Source of the DNA: Apodemus sylvaticus
Lineage: Eukaryota > Chordata > Mammalia > Rodentia > Muridae
Assembly (NCBI RefSeq): GCF_947179515.1
Contig: NC_067491.1
Coordinates: 9,464,027 to 9,528,026 of the forward strand
Direction of reading: 5' to 3'
DNA length: 64,000 bases
The notes beneath the pieces were generated by a model. The model was not told the origin of the DNA. It saw nothing but the letters and a program-made list of their open reading frames with translations, and made no database searches. Numbering within the stretch: the first letter of the stretch is position 1; each line of letters starts with the position of its first letter. This document shows positions 1-12,236 of the stretch, in pieces. The translations under genes were made by a program, and so were the position numbers.

Positions 1-251
1 TGCATCCATATGTTTCTTTCTTACAGGAATAGAGACCCAGGAAATTAAAGAGCCAAGGAAAGGAAGAGACAGAGGCCCTTAAATGTGACCAGGAAGAAGT
101 TAACTCTCCTCAGCTTGATCAAATCATGCTAGGGCTTCTTAGTGATTCTCTACCTGGACTTCCTTCTCCAAGCATTTACTCCACAAATAATATTCTTTTT
201 GAAATGGGAATTTTAAAGTGCCCCCTAATTAACTTAAAAAGGAAAAAGTAT

Positions 252-540
252 TTTTCCTGGGAACTGGGAACACAGCTCAGATAGTAAGGTGCCTACCATG
301 CAAACACTGAGACCTAAGTTTGGATCCCCAGTGTCCATGTAAAAAGCTACAAACAAGGGCACAGATCTACACTCCCAATGCTGATTGGTGGAATGGCTGA
401 TAGGAAGCAGATTATGAGAGTTCATTGGCCAGCAAGGCAAATCAGTAAATGCTAGGCTCAGAGAAAAAGATTGTTTCAAATACAGAGAAAAATAATTAGG
501 GAATATTTCCAACATTGACTTCTAGCCTCCATAAATACAT
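252..540 (+). mobile_element. B4-type SINE, diverged
   Basis: The segment reads like a B4 element: a tRNA-like head (cagctcagatagtaaggtg, then gtttggatccccagtg), a B1-like right half ending near the gctcagagaaaaagattg stretch, and a CA-rich tail. It is diverged and has internal losses. Bases 1-251 upstream show nothing I recognise. The family assignment is from memory of the consensus; B4 versus a related tRNA/B1 composite is not settled. Confidence 0.6.
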
Positions 541-695
541 GCACATGCATACACTCACAATCATATATACATGTGCACATAAAAGAACACACACACCCAT
601 ACACACACACATGCATGCAGACACACAAAATAATACATAAACACACATATGGACATATACACACACACACACAGGCATGCACATGAGTATCTTTA
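537..695 (+). repeat. Imperfect CA-rich microsatellite (B4 tail)
   Basis: Alternating purine-pyrimidine DNA made of ACAC, ATAC and GCAT words directly follows the B4-like SINE and probably grew from its A/CA-rich tail. Apparent minus-strand reading frames here are Cys/Val/Met-rich repeat translations, not genes. Confidence 0.85.
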
Positions 696-706
696 TCAAG
701 GAAAAC

Positions 707-718
707 TGTCCTCTTTTT
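707..718. repeat. Target-site duplication of L1-A, 3' copy
   Basis: TGTCCTCTTTTT here is repeated exactly at 7493-7504, on the other side of L1-A. Read in L1 sense, the insertion point is ATTT/AAAAAGAGG, a good match to the L1 endonuclease preference. The 12 bp pair defines the element ends and shows that L1-A inserted by ordinary target-primed reverse transcription. Confidence 0.85.
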
Positions 719-962
719 TTTATTCGATTTAATTTTTTATTTACATTTCAAATGATTTCCCCTTTCCTAGCCCCCACTCCCCAAAAGTCCCATAAGCCCC
801 TTTCTCTTCCCCTGTCCTCCCACCCATCCCTTCCCACTTCCCCGTTCTGGTTTTGCCGAATACTGCTTCACTGAGTCTTTCCAGAACAAGGGGCCACTCC
901 TCTTTTCTTCTTGTACCTCATTTGATGTGTGGATTATGTTTTGGGTATTCCAGTTTTCTAGG

Positions 963-3900
963 TTAATATCCACTTATTAGTGAGTGCATACCATGATTCA
1001 CCTTTTGAGTCTGGGTTACCTCACCTAGTATGATGCTCTCTAGCTCCATTCATTTGCCTAAGAATTTCATGAATTCATTGTTTCTAATGGCTGAATAGTA
1101 CTCCATTGTGTAGATATACCACATTTTTTGCATCCACTCTTCTGTTGAGGGATACCTGGGTTCTTTCCAGCATCTGGCAATTATAAATAGGGCTTCTATG
1201 AACATAGTAGAGCATGTATCCTTATTACATGGTGGGGAATCCTCTGGGTATATGCCCAGGAGTGGTATAGCAGGATCTTCTGGAAGTGAGGTGCCCAGTT
1301 TTCGGAGGAACCGCCAGACTGATTTCCAGAGTGGTTGTACCAATTTGCAACCCCACCAGCAGTGGAGGAGTGTTCCTCTTTCTCCACACCCTCTCCAACA
1401 CCTGCTGTCTCCTGAATTTTTAATCTTAGCCATTCTGACTGATGTAAGATGAAATCTTAGGGTTGTTTTGATTTGCATTTCCCTAATGACTAATGAAGTT
1501 GAGCATTTTTTAAGATGCTTCTCCGCCATCCGAAGTTCTTCAGGTGAGAATTCTTTGTTTAACTCTACCCCATTTTTAATAAGGTTGTTTGGTTTTTTGG
1601 AGTCTAACTTCTTGAGTTCTTTATATATATTGGATATTAGCCCTCTATCTGATGTAGGATTGGTGAAGATCTTTTCCCAATTTGTTGGTTGCCGATTTGT
1701 CTTGTTGATGGTGTCCTTTGCCTTACAGAAACTTTGTAATTTTATGAGGTCCCATTTGTCAATTCTTGATCTTAGAGCATACGCTATTGGTGTTCTGTTC
1801 AGAAACATTCCCCCTGTACCGATGTCCTCAAGGGTCTTCCCCAGTTTCTTTTCTATTAGCTTCAGAGTGTCTGGCTTTATGTGGAGGTCCTTGATCCATT
1901 TGGTTTTGAGCTTAGTACAAGGAGACAAGGATGGATCAATTCGCATTCTTCTGCATGCTGACCTCCAATTGAACCAGCACCATTTGTTGAAAAGGCTATC
2001 TTTTTTTCCATTGGATGTATTCAGCCTCTTTGTCGAGGATCAAGTGGCCATACGTGTGTGGGTTCATTTCTGGATCTTCAATCCTGTTCCATTGATCCTC
2101 CTGCCTGTCACTGTACCAATACCATGCAGTTTTTAACACTATTGCTCTGTAGTATGGCTTGAGGTCAGGGATATTAATTCCCCCAGACTTTCTTTTGTTG
2201 CTGAGAATAGTTTTAGCTATCCTGGGTTTTTTGTTGTTCCAGATGAATTTGATAATTGCTCTTTCTAACTCTGTGGAGAATTGAGTTGGGATTTTGATGG
2301 GTATTGCATTGAATCTGTATATTACTTTTGGCAAAATGGCCATTTTAACTATATTGATTCTACCGATCCATGAGCATGGGAGGTTTTCCCATTTTTTGAG
2401 GTCTTCTTCCATTTCCTTCTTCAGAGTCTTGAAGTTCTTGTCATACAGATCTTTCACATGTTTGGTAAGAGTCACCCCAAGATACTTTATACTGTTTGTG
2501 GCTATTGTGAAGGGGGTCATTTCCCTAATTTCTTTCTCAGCCTGCTTATCCTTTGAGTATAGGAAGGCCACTGATTTGCTTGAGTTGATTTTATAACCTG
2601 CCACTTTGCTGAAGTTGTTTATCAGCTGTAGGAGCTCTCTAGTGGAGTTTTTTGGGTCACATAGGTAGACTATCATGTCGTCTGCAAATAATGATAGTTT
2701 GACTTCTTCCTTTCCAATTTGTATCCCTTTGACCTCCTTATGTTGTCGAATTGCCCGAGCTAGTACCTCAAGTACAATATTGAAAAGATAAGGAGAAAGG
2801 GGGCAGCCTTGTCTGGTCCCTGATTTCAGTGGGATTGCTTCAAGTTTCTCTCCATTTAGTTTGATGCTGGCTACCGGTTTGCTGTATATTGCTTTTACTC
2901 TGTTTAGGTATGGGCCTTGAATTCCTGCTCTCTCCAAGACTTTAAGCATGAAAGGATGCTGAATTTTGTCAAATGCTTTTTCAGCATCCAATGAAATGAC
3001 CATGTGTTTTTTTTCTTTGAGTTTGTTTATGTAGTGGATTGCATTGATGGATTTCCGTATATTGAACCAACCCTGCATTCCCGGGATAAAGCCTACTTGA
3101 TCATGGTGGATGATCGTTTTGATGTGTTCTTGGATTCGGTTGGCAAGAATTTTATTATTTTTGCATCGATGTTCATAAGGGAAATTGGTCTGAAGTTCTC
3201 TTTCTTTGTTGGATCTTTGTGTGGTTTTGGTATCAGCGCAATTGTGGCTTCGTAGAAGGAATTGAGTAGTGTTCCTTCTGTTTCTATTTTGTGGAATAGT
3301 TTGAAGAGTATTGGTGTTAACTCTTCTTTGAAGGTCTGATAGAATTCTGCACTGAAACCATCTGGTCCTGTGCTTTTTTTGGTTGGAAGACTTTCTATGA
3401 CTCCTTCTATTTCTTTAGGCATTATGGGACTGTTTAGATGGTCTAGTTGATCCTGATTTAATTTTGGTATTTGGTATCTGTCGAGGAAATTGTCCATTTC
3501 CTCCAGATTCTCCACTTGTGTTGAGTACAGGCTCTTGTAGTAGGATCTGATGATTTTTTGGATTTCCTCAGTTTCCATTGTTATATCTCCCTTTTCATTT
3601 CTAAGCTTGTTAATTTGGATACTTTCTCTGTGCCCTTTGGTCAGTCTGGCTAAGGGTTTATCTATCTTGTTGATTTTCTCAAAGAACCAGCTCCTGGTTT
3701 TGTTGATTCTTTGTATGGTTCTCTTTGTTTCTACTTGATTGATTTCGGCCCTGAGTTTGATGATTTCCTGCCTTCTACTCTTCCTGGGTGAAATAGCTTC
3801 TTTTTGTTCCAGGGCTTTCAGGTGTGTCATAAAGCTGGTAATGTATGCTCTCTCCATTTTCTTTTTGGAGGCACTCAGGGCTTTGAGTTTTCCTCTTAGC

Positions 3901-4781
3901 ACTGCTTTCATTGTGTCCCATAGATTTGGGTATGTTGTGTCTTCATTTTCATTGTGTTCTAAAAAGTCTTTAATTTCTTTCCTTATTTCTTCCTTGACCA
4001 AGGTATCATTGAGTAGAATATTGTTCAGTTTCCACGTGTATGTGGGTTTTCTGTTGTTTTTGTTCCTATTGAAGACCACTTTTACTCCATAGTGATCTGA
4101 TAGGAGGCATGGGATTAGTTCGATCTTCTTATATTTGTTGAGGTCTGTCTTGTGACCAATTATATGGTCGATTTTGGAGATGGTACCATGAGGTGCTGAG
4201 AAAAAGGTATATTCTTTTGTTTTAGGATAGAATGTTCTATATATATCTGTTAAATCTAATTGGTCCAAAGCTTCAATTAGTTTCATTGTGTCCTTGTTTA
4301 GTTTCTGTTTTTCTGATCGGTCCATTGGGGAAAGTGCAGTGTTGAAGTCACCCACAATTAATGTGTTAGGTGCAATGTGTGCTTTGAGTTTCAATAAAGT
4401 TTCTTTTACGAAAGAGGGTCCCCTTGCATTTGGAGCATAGATGTTCAGGATTGAGAGTTCTTCTTGTTGTATTTTTTCTTTGACCAGCAAGAAGTGTCCC
4501 TCAGAGTCTCTTTTGATGACTTTGGGTTGAAAGTCAATTTTATCTGATATTAAAATGACTACTCCAGCTTGTTTCCTGAGACCATTTGCTTGTAAAATTG
4601 TCTTCCAGCCTTTTACTCTAAAGTAGTGTTTGTCTTTGACCCTGAGGTGTGTTTCCTGTAAGCAGCAAAATGTAGGGTCCTGTTTACGTATCCAGTCAAT
4701 TAGTCTGTGTCTTCTTATTGGGGCATTAAGTCCATTGATGTTAAGAGATATTAAGGAATAGTGATTGTTACTACCTATCAT
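963..4781 (-). pseudogene. L1-A ORF2 (endonuclease-reverse transcriptase), broken
   Basis: The start is MIGSNNHYS at 4781. The endonuclease domain keeps N14 (LNINGLN), E43 (QETHL), the GDFNTAL block, SKIDHIIGH and LSDHYG, the family's catalytic and metal-binding positions. The reverse transcriptase keeps FADDMIVY, and the C-terminus keeps the Cys motif CX3CX7HX4C (CWRGC...LLHCWWGC). The frame fails at three places: a 4 bp deletion near 3153 (the gagt present in sister copies is missing), a T-run one base longer than in L1-E near 1999 (shared with L1-D), and a TGG-to-TGA stop near 1050, just before the C-terminus. The normal ORF2 stop would be at 963-965. The intact protein nicks target DNA and reverse-transcribes L1 RNA; this copy cannot encode it in one piece. 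Confidence 0.93.
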
Positions 4782-4840
4782 TTTTGACGTTATTTTTTAA
4801 ATTTCATTGCTTAACTTCTTTTGGGTTTGATGAAAGGTTA

Positions 4841-6041
4841 CTATCTTGCCTTTTCCAGGGTGAAGTTTCCTCCTTGTATTGGTGTTTTCCTCCTATTATC
4901 CTTTGTACGGCGGGGTTTGTGGATAGATATTGGGCAAACTTGGTTTTGTCATGAAATATCTTAGTTTCTCCATCTACAGTGATTGAGAGTTTTGCTGGAT
5001 ATAGTAGTTTTGGCTGGCATTTGTGTTCTCTTAGAGTCTGCATGAGATCTGCCCAGGACCTTCTAGTCTTCATAGTCTCAGGTGAAAAGTCTGCTGTGAT
5101 TCTGATAGGTCTTTCTTTATATGTTACTTGGCCTTTTTCTCTTACTGCCCTTAATATTCTTTCTTTGTTTAGAACATTTGGTGTTTTGATTATTATGTGA
5201 AGGGAAGTATTTCTGTTCTGATCCAGTCTGTTTGGAGTTCTGTAGGCTTCTTGTATATTCATGGGCATCTCTCTCTTTAGGTTAGGGAAGTTTTCTTCCA
5301 TAATTTTATTGAAGATATTTGCTGGCCCTTTAAGTTGTAAATCTTCACTCTCATCTATGCCTATAATCCTTAGATTTGGTCTTCTCATTGTGTCCTGGAT
5401 TTCCTGGATATTTTGGGTTACAAGCTTTTTGCATTTTGCATTTTCTTTAACTGTTGAGTCCATGGTTTCTATGGAATCTTCAGCATCTGAGATTCTTTCT
5501 TCCATCTCTTGTATTTTGTTGTTGATATTTGCATCTCTGTCCCCTGATTTCTTCCCAAGGCTTTCTATCTCCAAAGTTGTCTCCCTTTGAGTTTTCTTAG
5601 TTGTTTCTACTTCTGATTTTAGATCCTGGATGGTTTTGCTTAGCTCCTTCACTTGCTTGTTTGTGCTTTCCTGTAATTCTTTAAGAGATTTTTGTGTTTC
5701 CTCTTTCATTACCTCAGCCTGTTGACCAAAGTTCTCCTGTATTTCTTAAGTGTTTTTTGCGTTTCCTCATTATTGGCATTTGTATTCTCCTGGATTTCTT
5801 TCAATGATTTTTTTGTTTCCCTTGCAAGGGCTTCTAACTTTTGATCCATTTTCTCCTGAATTTCTTTATGTCCATCATGTGTTCCTGTACCAGCATCATG
5901 ACCAGTGATTTTAAATCCAAATCTTGTTTTACTGGTGTGATGGGGTATCCAGGACATGCTGGTAGAGGAGAATTGGGTTCAGATGTTTACCATAATTCCT
6001 TGATTTCTGTTAGTGACGTTCCTGCGTTTGCCTTTTGCCAT
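4841..6041 (-). pseudogene. L1-A ORF1 (RNA-binding chaperone), frameshifted
   Basis: The expected start codon is at 6041-6039 (MAKGK...), and the expected stop is TAG at 4843-4841. Open pieces remain at 5957-5709 and 5709-4804. Frameshifts include a small deletion near 5865 (sister copies read ttaagtatgtcc here) and a missing C near 4868, which pushes the last residues out of frame so the open frame ends at 4804. The coiled-coil repeats (QKSLKELQ type), the RRM core RRPNLRIIG and the C-terminal domain (REHKCQPKLLYPAKLS) are all recognisable. The intact protein forms trimers that bind L1 RNA. Confidence 0.9.
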
Positions 6042-7492
6042 CTAGTTCTCACTGGTGTTAGTTGGTCTTGTCAGTGCTGGACTCACCAGTGCACGCTGCC
6101 CCTTCCCAGGTGGCCTCTGGTGCACAGCTTACCTCCTGCACTGCCTGGAGACAGGGTGCTGCTGCCCAGGCTGTTCAGATCCCGAAGCAGACACCCGAAG
6201 GCTTCCGCTGGTGCCCGCTGGATTCACTGGAGCAGACCGACTTCTCCCAGCTGGCCGCCCAGAAGCCCCTCCTGCCTCTTGCAGGACCTGGAGAGGACCT
6301 GGGTGTTGCCACCCAGGCTGATCTGGATCGGAAGCAGAGAGAGTTGAGCTGAGGGCTCCAGCCAGAGGCCTCAGGACTGGGACCCAAGCTCTGGGCCGCA
6401 GGAACAAGCCACGCTGTGAGCTCCCAGACTGTCTCTGGGTGCACACCGGGTCTCTTGCACTTCCTGGAGACCGAGCACTGTGGCCCTCGTCTTTCAGATC
6501 CCAAAGCAGGCACCCGAAGGCTCCCGCTGGGGCCCGCTGGATTCACCGGAGCACACCGACTTCTCCCTGCTGGCCTGCTGATGTGTTCTTGGGTGCCCTT
6601 GCAGCTCTAGTGTGCTTTGTCCCAGAATGTGTCTGTGAACCAGATGGAGCCCGTGTGCACCCCCAGGGAGCACAGACGGTGTACGCTGCCGGGACCTCAC
6701 CCGAGTGTTGATCACTCTGCTGGGCAGCTGATCCCCCAACCGGGCTGGCGCACACAAGGTTAGCCTGGCCGCCCAGGCCCTGGGTCCATGCAGAAGCCTG
6801 GGAGGCCAAGGTCTGAGCAAAGTTCCCCTCGGGCTATGACTGTCAACGGGGTCCGCCAGGTGACCAGGATGGCAGGCATGCGTGTTCGCGTTCCCCGAAA
6901 GCGCCGGGAGAGTCTGCTGGGCTAACAACCTCCTGGGCGGGTTGACACACAGATGGCCCACCAAGCCGCCCAGTTCTTGGGGTCAGTCCAGGGCCTGTTG
7001 GGGCCTAGACCCCCGCTTTGTTATGCTTGTTAGCTGTCTCTGCCCTCCCGAGCACTCTGGGTCCTGTAGGCAAAATGGCGGTGCGTGCGCCGGCTAGGGC
7101 GAAAAAACCTCCTGGCTGGGTTGGCACCCTGATGGCCCCCCGAACAGCCCAGGGCCTGGGTGCAGGCCAACGCCCGTCGGGCTCAGACCCCCGCGATGTT
7201 GGCCTCGGGTTATGTTTGTGTACCTCAGTCTGTCCGATCTCTCTGGAGTCCGAAACCAAGATGGAGGTGAGCCTCTCCTGACTGGCGGGAGGCCGAGTTC
7301 TGAAGTGGCTTCCGTGCAGCAAAAGGCACCGCAAATCCGCAGCTGCTTGCAGCCCAGCTGGCCAGAGAAGGTCAGTGGTCGTGGGCGCCAGGCCTAATTG
7401 GACCCTGTGTCGCTTTGGTTCCACTGCTGATGGCCCTTCAGCTGGACCAGCCACTGCTGCACTGCTGCCGCCGCCGCCGCCATTAATCCAAG
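6042..7492 (-). promoter_or_regulatory. L1-A 5'UTR with internal promoter and a duplicated unit
   Basis: This GC- and CpG-rich leader lies upstream of ORF1 and ends in a GCC-triplet run near 7480. A block starting GATCCCGAAGCAG at 6178 recurs at 6497, so a unit of about 319 bp is present twice. Two YY1-like sites read on the plus strand as AAAATGGCGGT (7072) and CCAAGATGGAG (7256). L1 5'UTRs carry an internal RNA polymerase II promoter, and YY1 sites help set the start in human L1; activity here is inferred. Open frames in this region come from GC richness and are not genes. Confidence 0.75.
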
Positions 7493-7504
7493 TGTCCTCT
7501 TTTT
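7493..7504. repeat. Target-site duplication of L1-A, 5' copy
   Basis: TGTCCTCTTTTT matches 707-718. The 11 bases ATTAATCCAAG just before it are not part of the duplication. They may be the true L1 5' end or extra bases added at insertion. Confidence 0.85.
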
Positions 7505-8055
7505 AAATTGTAACTATCAAGAAAGACTCTTTTGTCCCAGACTGACCTGAAGAATGGGGTTTTCACATCTGTGGATTCTTGCTCCAACCAGTGAAACTAC
7601 CTGCTATCAGGAAACTAGTGAGACATTAACTATGCTTTGAGTAGAGCCAACTTGCAACACAGCCTAAGACTCATCCCAGTGCTAGTCTTCAAAGCAACTG
7701 CTTCTTCATTCTAGTTCAGGCATCTCTGCAGTTTTCAATTGCTTACTCTTTGTTGATGGCATAAGCACCAGGACACAATTGGCTTGAATTCACCAATTTT
7801 GTCTGATTGAGTTGGTGTTTATCACCACTACCAGGTGTGGTGTGCTTTGGAGTCCTGTTGTGCCACATCCTTCGCTGACAGAGGCTGTCCTGGGTTCTTC
7901 CACTGAGGCAACACTTCCAGGAAATGGGCCTCAGAGTCCCTTGATCTAGGTGATCACAGTGGTCTGTCTATGTGTTCAGCCTTCTGCCATTGTGCCAGGA
8001 TACAATCGCCTCTGAATGTCAAGCTCCAGAATCATGCAGTTGAGGTAGACTTTAA
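7505..8055. other. Unassigned sequence
   Basis: I recognise no gene, SINE, LINE or LTR in this moderate-GC stretch. There is no long open frame and no obvious splice-bounded exon. It may be an old decayed repeat or unique DNA. Confidence 0.5.
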
Positions 8056-8388
8056 AACATCAAACCCACATACAACACACACATACATATACTTGACACA
8101 CATACACACATGTACACAAAAATGCACATGTACCCATATACCCACAGACACCCACATATACATGCACGTGTAAAAATACAAATGCAGATGCACATGTATA
8201 CACATACCCATGTACACATACACACAAACACACAAATGCATATATTTGTATACATACATATACACATACACAAACACATGCACACACATATAAACACACA
8301 TACATACATACATAGTTTGTACATACATACACACAAATGCATATGCAAACATACATATACAAACAAGTGTCCTCATATATTCTCATGA
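8056..8388. repeat. Compound CA/ACATAC microsatellite
   Basis: About 330 bp of CACA, ATAC and ATGC words alternate purine and pyrimidine almost throughout. Minus-strand Cys/Val/Tyr/Met-rich frames and plus-strand His/Thr-rich frames are translations of this repeat in several phases. Confidence 0.9.
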
Positions 8389-9528
8389 TGGTTTAAGATT
8401 TTGTGTTGGGCTGAATGCAGTCCACATGAATAAACATGCGTGGATTCTGCTGGGAAAATAACTTTTTACCCACTTTTATCCTTCAGTTAAACTCAACACT
8501 TCGTTTTCTAAAACATACTTTGTAGGAGATTAAAATACAATGTGTTTTCTGGTAACAGGGCCAGCACTTCCTCTCTCCTAACCTCTAAGTAGCCATTAAG
8601 ATAAGAAACCTAAAAGGCCAGGCTATTGCATGAAAAGAGAGGAGAGGAGAAAAACAGAATGAAATAAATAATAAAACTACGATATTGCAACAAGAACTTG
8701 TATTAAAAGAGTATGGCCAAATTATGCACCATGAGAGATGAGGCTTTGGCCTGTGTCATTTTGCCTGAGAGATTGAACTGTAGCTCTCTGTGCACATGGG
8801 ACAAAGCCCAGGGCAGCTTGTAGACTAACCTACCACACTCACCTGGGAGCTGGCAGACGCAGAATCTCAAACCCATTTAGATCCACCAAAGCCAGTCTGT
8901 CTTAGGAGAGGAATTCCAAGTGATCCAATGCTGTGGGCATTTGGAGAACCTAGGCTAAGGGAACTCTTGAGCCACACTCATGGGAAGACAGACAGGCACC
9001 TGCCACTGCCAGAGCCTTCACACTGCACCAGCAATTGTAAACAGAAGGCTAAATTCAGCAATGCAGAGTAAATTCTGCAAAGCCACAGCGATGATCAATC
9101 AAATCAAGATATTCAAGATTAATTTCAACCAACTGAAGCCCTGTCTCTGTCGCTCACAGGCTAGGCAATCAGCTGTTCCACTCTAGATTTGATCTCTTAT
9201 CTGAAAATGGAGATTCAAACAGGTGTCCCATAGTTGTAGTAGAGATTAAAAGAGAGAATACCTGTCCACTGAATCCCATGTACAATTGATACATATGTAT
9301 ACAGTGGCTTCAAATATCTCTGGGAAAATGTTAGGCAGCCCTCTTAAGAAGAAGGGTTTTTAATCATCACCATGACAAAGAAGATATGCAGGGTTTCAGT
9401 GAAGGCCCCACTAAAAGGTTTCTGGAACAGCACCAGGTGGACGGCCTAAGCATCAGATCTTTGGTTGTGAGGGTGCATCCTATATTTCAGGGTCAGAGAC
9501 TAAATAAAAGTAATGATGGCGGAACTGA
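8389..9528. other. Unassigned sequence
   Basis: No recognisable gene or repeat family. A short GAGAGGAG purine run lies at 8634-8655. Open frames are at most 68 codons and have no visible homology. Confidence 0.5.
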
Positions 9529-9529
9529 G

Positions 9530-9712
9530 AAGATGGTGGCTCAGTGGTTAAAAGTCCTTGCTCCTCATAAAGAGGAGCATGCACACTGAGTGGCTCACAA
9601 TCGCCTCCAACTCCAGCTCCAGGAGGAACCTGATACCTCTTTGGCGCCCTAGTAACATACACCCACTCATATGAAAAATTAAAAATAAAATAAAGATTGT
9701 ATTTTCAAGGCT
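9530..9712 (+). mobile_element. B2/B3-type SINE
   Basis: A tRNA-derived head is visible (GATGGTGGCTCAGTGGTTAA, the A-box region), followed by GTGGCTCACAATC and CTCCAGCTCCAGGAGG, then an A-rich tail with AATAAA-like words. The B-box region is altered, and the middle favours B3 over B2. Such elements were once transcribed by RNA polymerase III and moved using L1 proteins. Confidence 0.75.
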
Positions 9713-10238
9713 GAATCAGAACCCACAAAGATGGAAAGAATTCAGACCAAAAGTGCAGCAGACAGAGCATTTCACAGATAATCAGCAAATCTGTATAAAT
9801 TAATAATATTTAAGAACTATCAAGTATTTAAAGTTAATACAATGGTTTAGCTTTATGGTGATATTTTTCCTTTACCCTCTGTTTTGTTTTAAGCTTCATT
9901 TCTTTCTCTTTTCTTTTTTTAGCTGAAAGTTTACTCTGTAGGGTAGAAGAAGATGAGACGCATGAAAAGGAAGAACCCATGGAGAAGCTGTGGGGGTAAA
10001 ATCACGTTCTTAGGACTCTGGTACTGTGCTAGGTCTGCAGAGCTTGAGGCAAACTGAGAAGTCTCCTGCAGTGTTTTCAAAGAAGCCAGACACAAAAAAC
10101 AAGCTGAAACCAAGTAGGCTGAGGTGTGAGAGCCTTCATGCTGTGAAGACCCTCCCTCGCCTTAGTTCAGACACACAAGTGAAAGCATCCCTATCCCTGT
10201 GCACGCTCCCACGAGTTCTCACGCCCCCACGCGCTCTC
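9713..10238. other. Unassigned sequence
   Basis: AT-rich DNA with no recognised gene or repeat family; only short chance open frames. Confidence 0.45.
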
Positions 10239-10276
10239 ATGTGCACACACACACACACACACTCTCTCTCTCTCCA
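10239..10276. repeat. (CA)n-(CT)n compound microsatellite
   Basis: About ten CA units are followed by a CT run of about seven units. Confidence 0.9.
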
Positions 10277-12236
10277 TCTGTACAGCCCCCCATGCTTTTC
10301 CTTTCTACTCCACACAGTAGTTTCTGAAAATTGTACTCTAATATATCTGTAGAAGAGGGGGAAACAAAGTAATTTTAGCCTCCTTTAGAATACATTGTTT
10401 TGCCCTAAAATGTGCCAAGGAGCATGTGCAGCGTGAGGCACTCTAAAGAGCAGGCTGTGAACATCGCCAAGGTTCCTAATAACATTTGAACCCTCTATTT
10501 CCTAATTATCCCCTACTCACCACTCCCTAGGATGAACCTGTTAGTGTGCTTTACCGTATTAATAGATCTTTTATTAGCAATTGTGTCTCTGAATTGCTTT
10601 TCACATAAAAGCCTTGTGCCGACAGTGTCTTCCCATTGATCATGCCTCAATGTGCTCCTTACGTCATTTCAAACGGCTAATAACTTACTAATATAACTTT
10701 ACAGGTACATTTTGTACCTTTCTCTTCGCCGATGGTAGACCTACCAGCTCATTAACCGCTGTGAGAGAACACAGGCTTTAGCCCTTTCTTTTAACAAGCC
10801 AGCCATGTGGAATCAAAGTGTAAGCCCTCTTTCTTGTAATGATCTTGACGTACCTCCTCCACAATGCCGCAAGGTGAGACGTGGGCAGGGAGTGCCTCCC
10901 AGAACTGCTTCTAAAAAGGATAATTAAAGTTTGGGTGGTATTTCTAACGTTGGCTTTCAAATGTTGTTTTAATCTCCCCTTTCCTTTCCTGTGTCATTTT
11001 GAGATCTTGTCAGTGCCATTAGCGAGCTGAATGGGGTGCTTGCCAAGGTCAACTGCCGAACAATGAAACTGCACTAACACAACTTCCACACAAATGTAGC
11101 TAGCTCTAGTCCATACCCGTTCCTAGGGATGCTCGAAACAGCAAGCGGCTATCAGTTGGTTGAAAAGGCACTAAGGATGGGATGAGGAATGGTACAAAAA
11201 TCCCCATGGGGTGAGGAATGGTACAAAGTCACAGCTAAAAGGCACAGGAGTTTTGAATCCTACTAGTCCTTGGGTAGCATTTCATTATAACCGAATTAAA
11301 TAAAGCTAAAGATAGTTGCCGTTGTCCTGGCTACTTAATAAACTATTTAAAAGAACTAATATGCACAAGAAAAATATGTTGGAAATGGTTCCCACATTCC
11401 TTGAGAAACTATACAGGTACAGACAATAAACCAATAAGAATGTAGCAGCCTCTCACAGAATTTGCCATATTCTTTTTAGGCACGTGTCACATGACTACAA
11501 GATAAAAAGAAATAAGCGCACATAGTATAATTTGAATTGCATTACTCCAGTTGGATTAATGAAAGATGCAAAATGTGTTCAGTGACTGTATTCTATTATA
11601 ACCACAACTTAACATTTTTAAATAAAACAGTTTTCTTTCTCCCATCAGAGACCCTTTTAGATGTCTGCTTCCAATGTCTTCACTGGGACTTAGAGCCCAC
11701 TGCCTTAACTCACGGGATAGTTTCATAATCTCTCTCACACGGGCATAAGTATTCACAGGCTACATCCAAGAAGGCGGTAAGCTGAAGGTAACAGCTCAGA
11801 TGAGCTAGGCACTCAATTTCTTCTCCACTTTCAGGGAGAATATGTGATTCTCAAAAAAATAATGAAATGCAATATATCAACCTGTCTGCATAGAGCACTA
11901 AACTCGTTCAGAATAAATTAACTTAAGCCACCAATCTGGAGAGTTGAGATGCAAATGAACCACCGTGGCTGCATTATCAATTATATCTCCTCCTCACCCC
12001 AGTGATGATCCTTAAGTGAACTTTGCTCTCAGTAGCCACTCCTGGAAGTCTGAGAACACAGTGCTAGGCTAGCTTCTCTCAAATGGCTGCCTTGCCATTT
12101 CTTTGAATTAACTTTTCCACCTAGTGATTCTGGTCAGTAGCGACCTTCTTTTTAATTTTAATAAAAGCTCGCAAACAAGTGGACTGCAAATGAATTCACT
12201 GATCACTAAGTATTTGTACTTTAAATAGTTGTTATT
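10277..12236. other. Unassigned, low-repeat sequence; possible conserved non-coding DNA
   Basis: This is the longest stretch in the window without a recognisable transposon. It contains an ATF/CRE-like TTACGTCA (near 10659) and an octamer ATGCAAAT (near 11951). GATGAGGAATGGTACAAA-type words occur twice near 11180 and 11212. No open frame is convincing. Regulatory function is only a guess. Confidence 0.4.

Larger units (their letters stand above)
719..7492 (-). mobile_element. L1-A: full-length murine LINE-1, inactive
   Basis: A 6.77 kb L1 lies on the minus strand, bounded by an exact 12 bp TSD. In element order it has a 1.45 kb GC-rich 5'UTR (7492-6042), an ORF1 remnant, a short spacer, an ORF2 remnant, a short 3'UTR (962-719) and an A-tail seen as a T-run. 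The 3'UTR is G-rich on the L1 sense strand. ORF1 and ORF2 both carry frameshifts, and ORF2 also has an early stop, so the copy cannot make working proteins. Its 3'UTR and coding sequence match L1-C, L1-D and L1-E closely and L1-B less well, so two subfamilies or ages are present. Confidence 0.95.

Noticed and set aside
1468..2136. Antisense 222-codon frame annotated as a gene
   Set aside because: It lies opposite ORF2 coding sequence and has no domain; kept only as a low-interest finding.
6055..6964. Overlapping frames of 88-156 codons on both strands in GC-rich DNA
   Set aside because: They lie in the L1-A 5'UTR; high GC removes stop codons, and they are not kept in L1-E.
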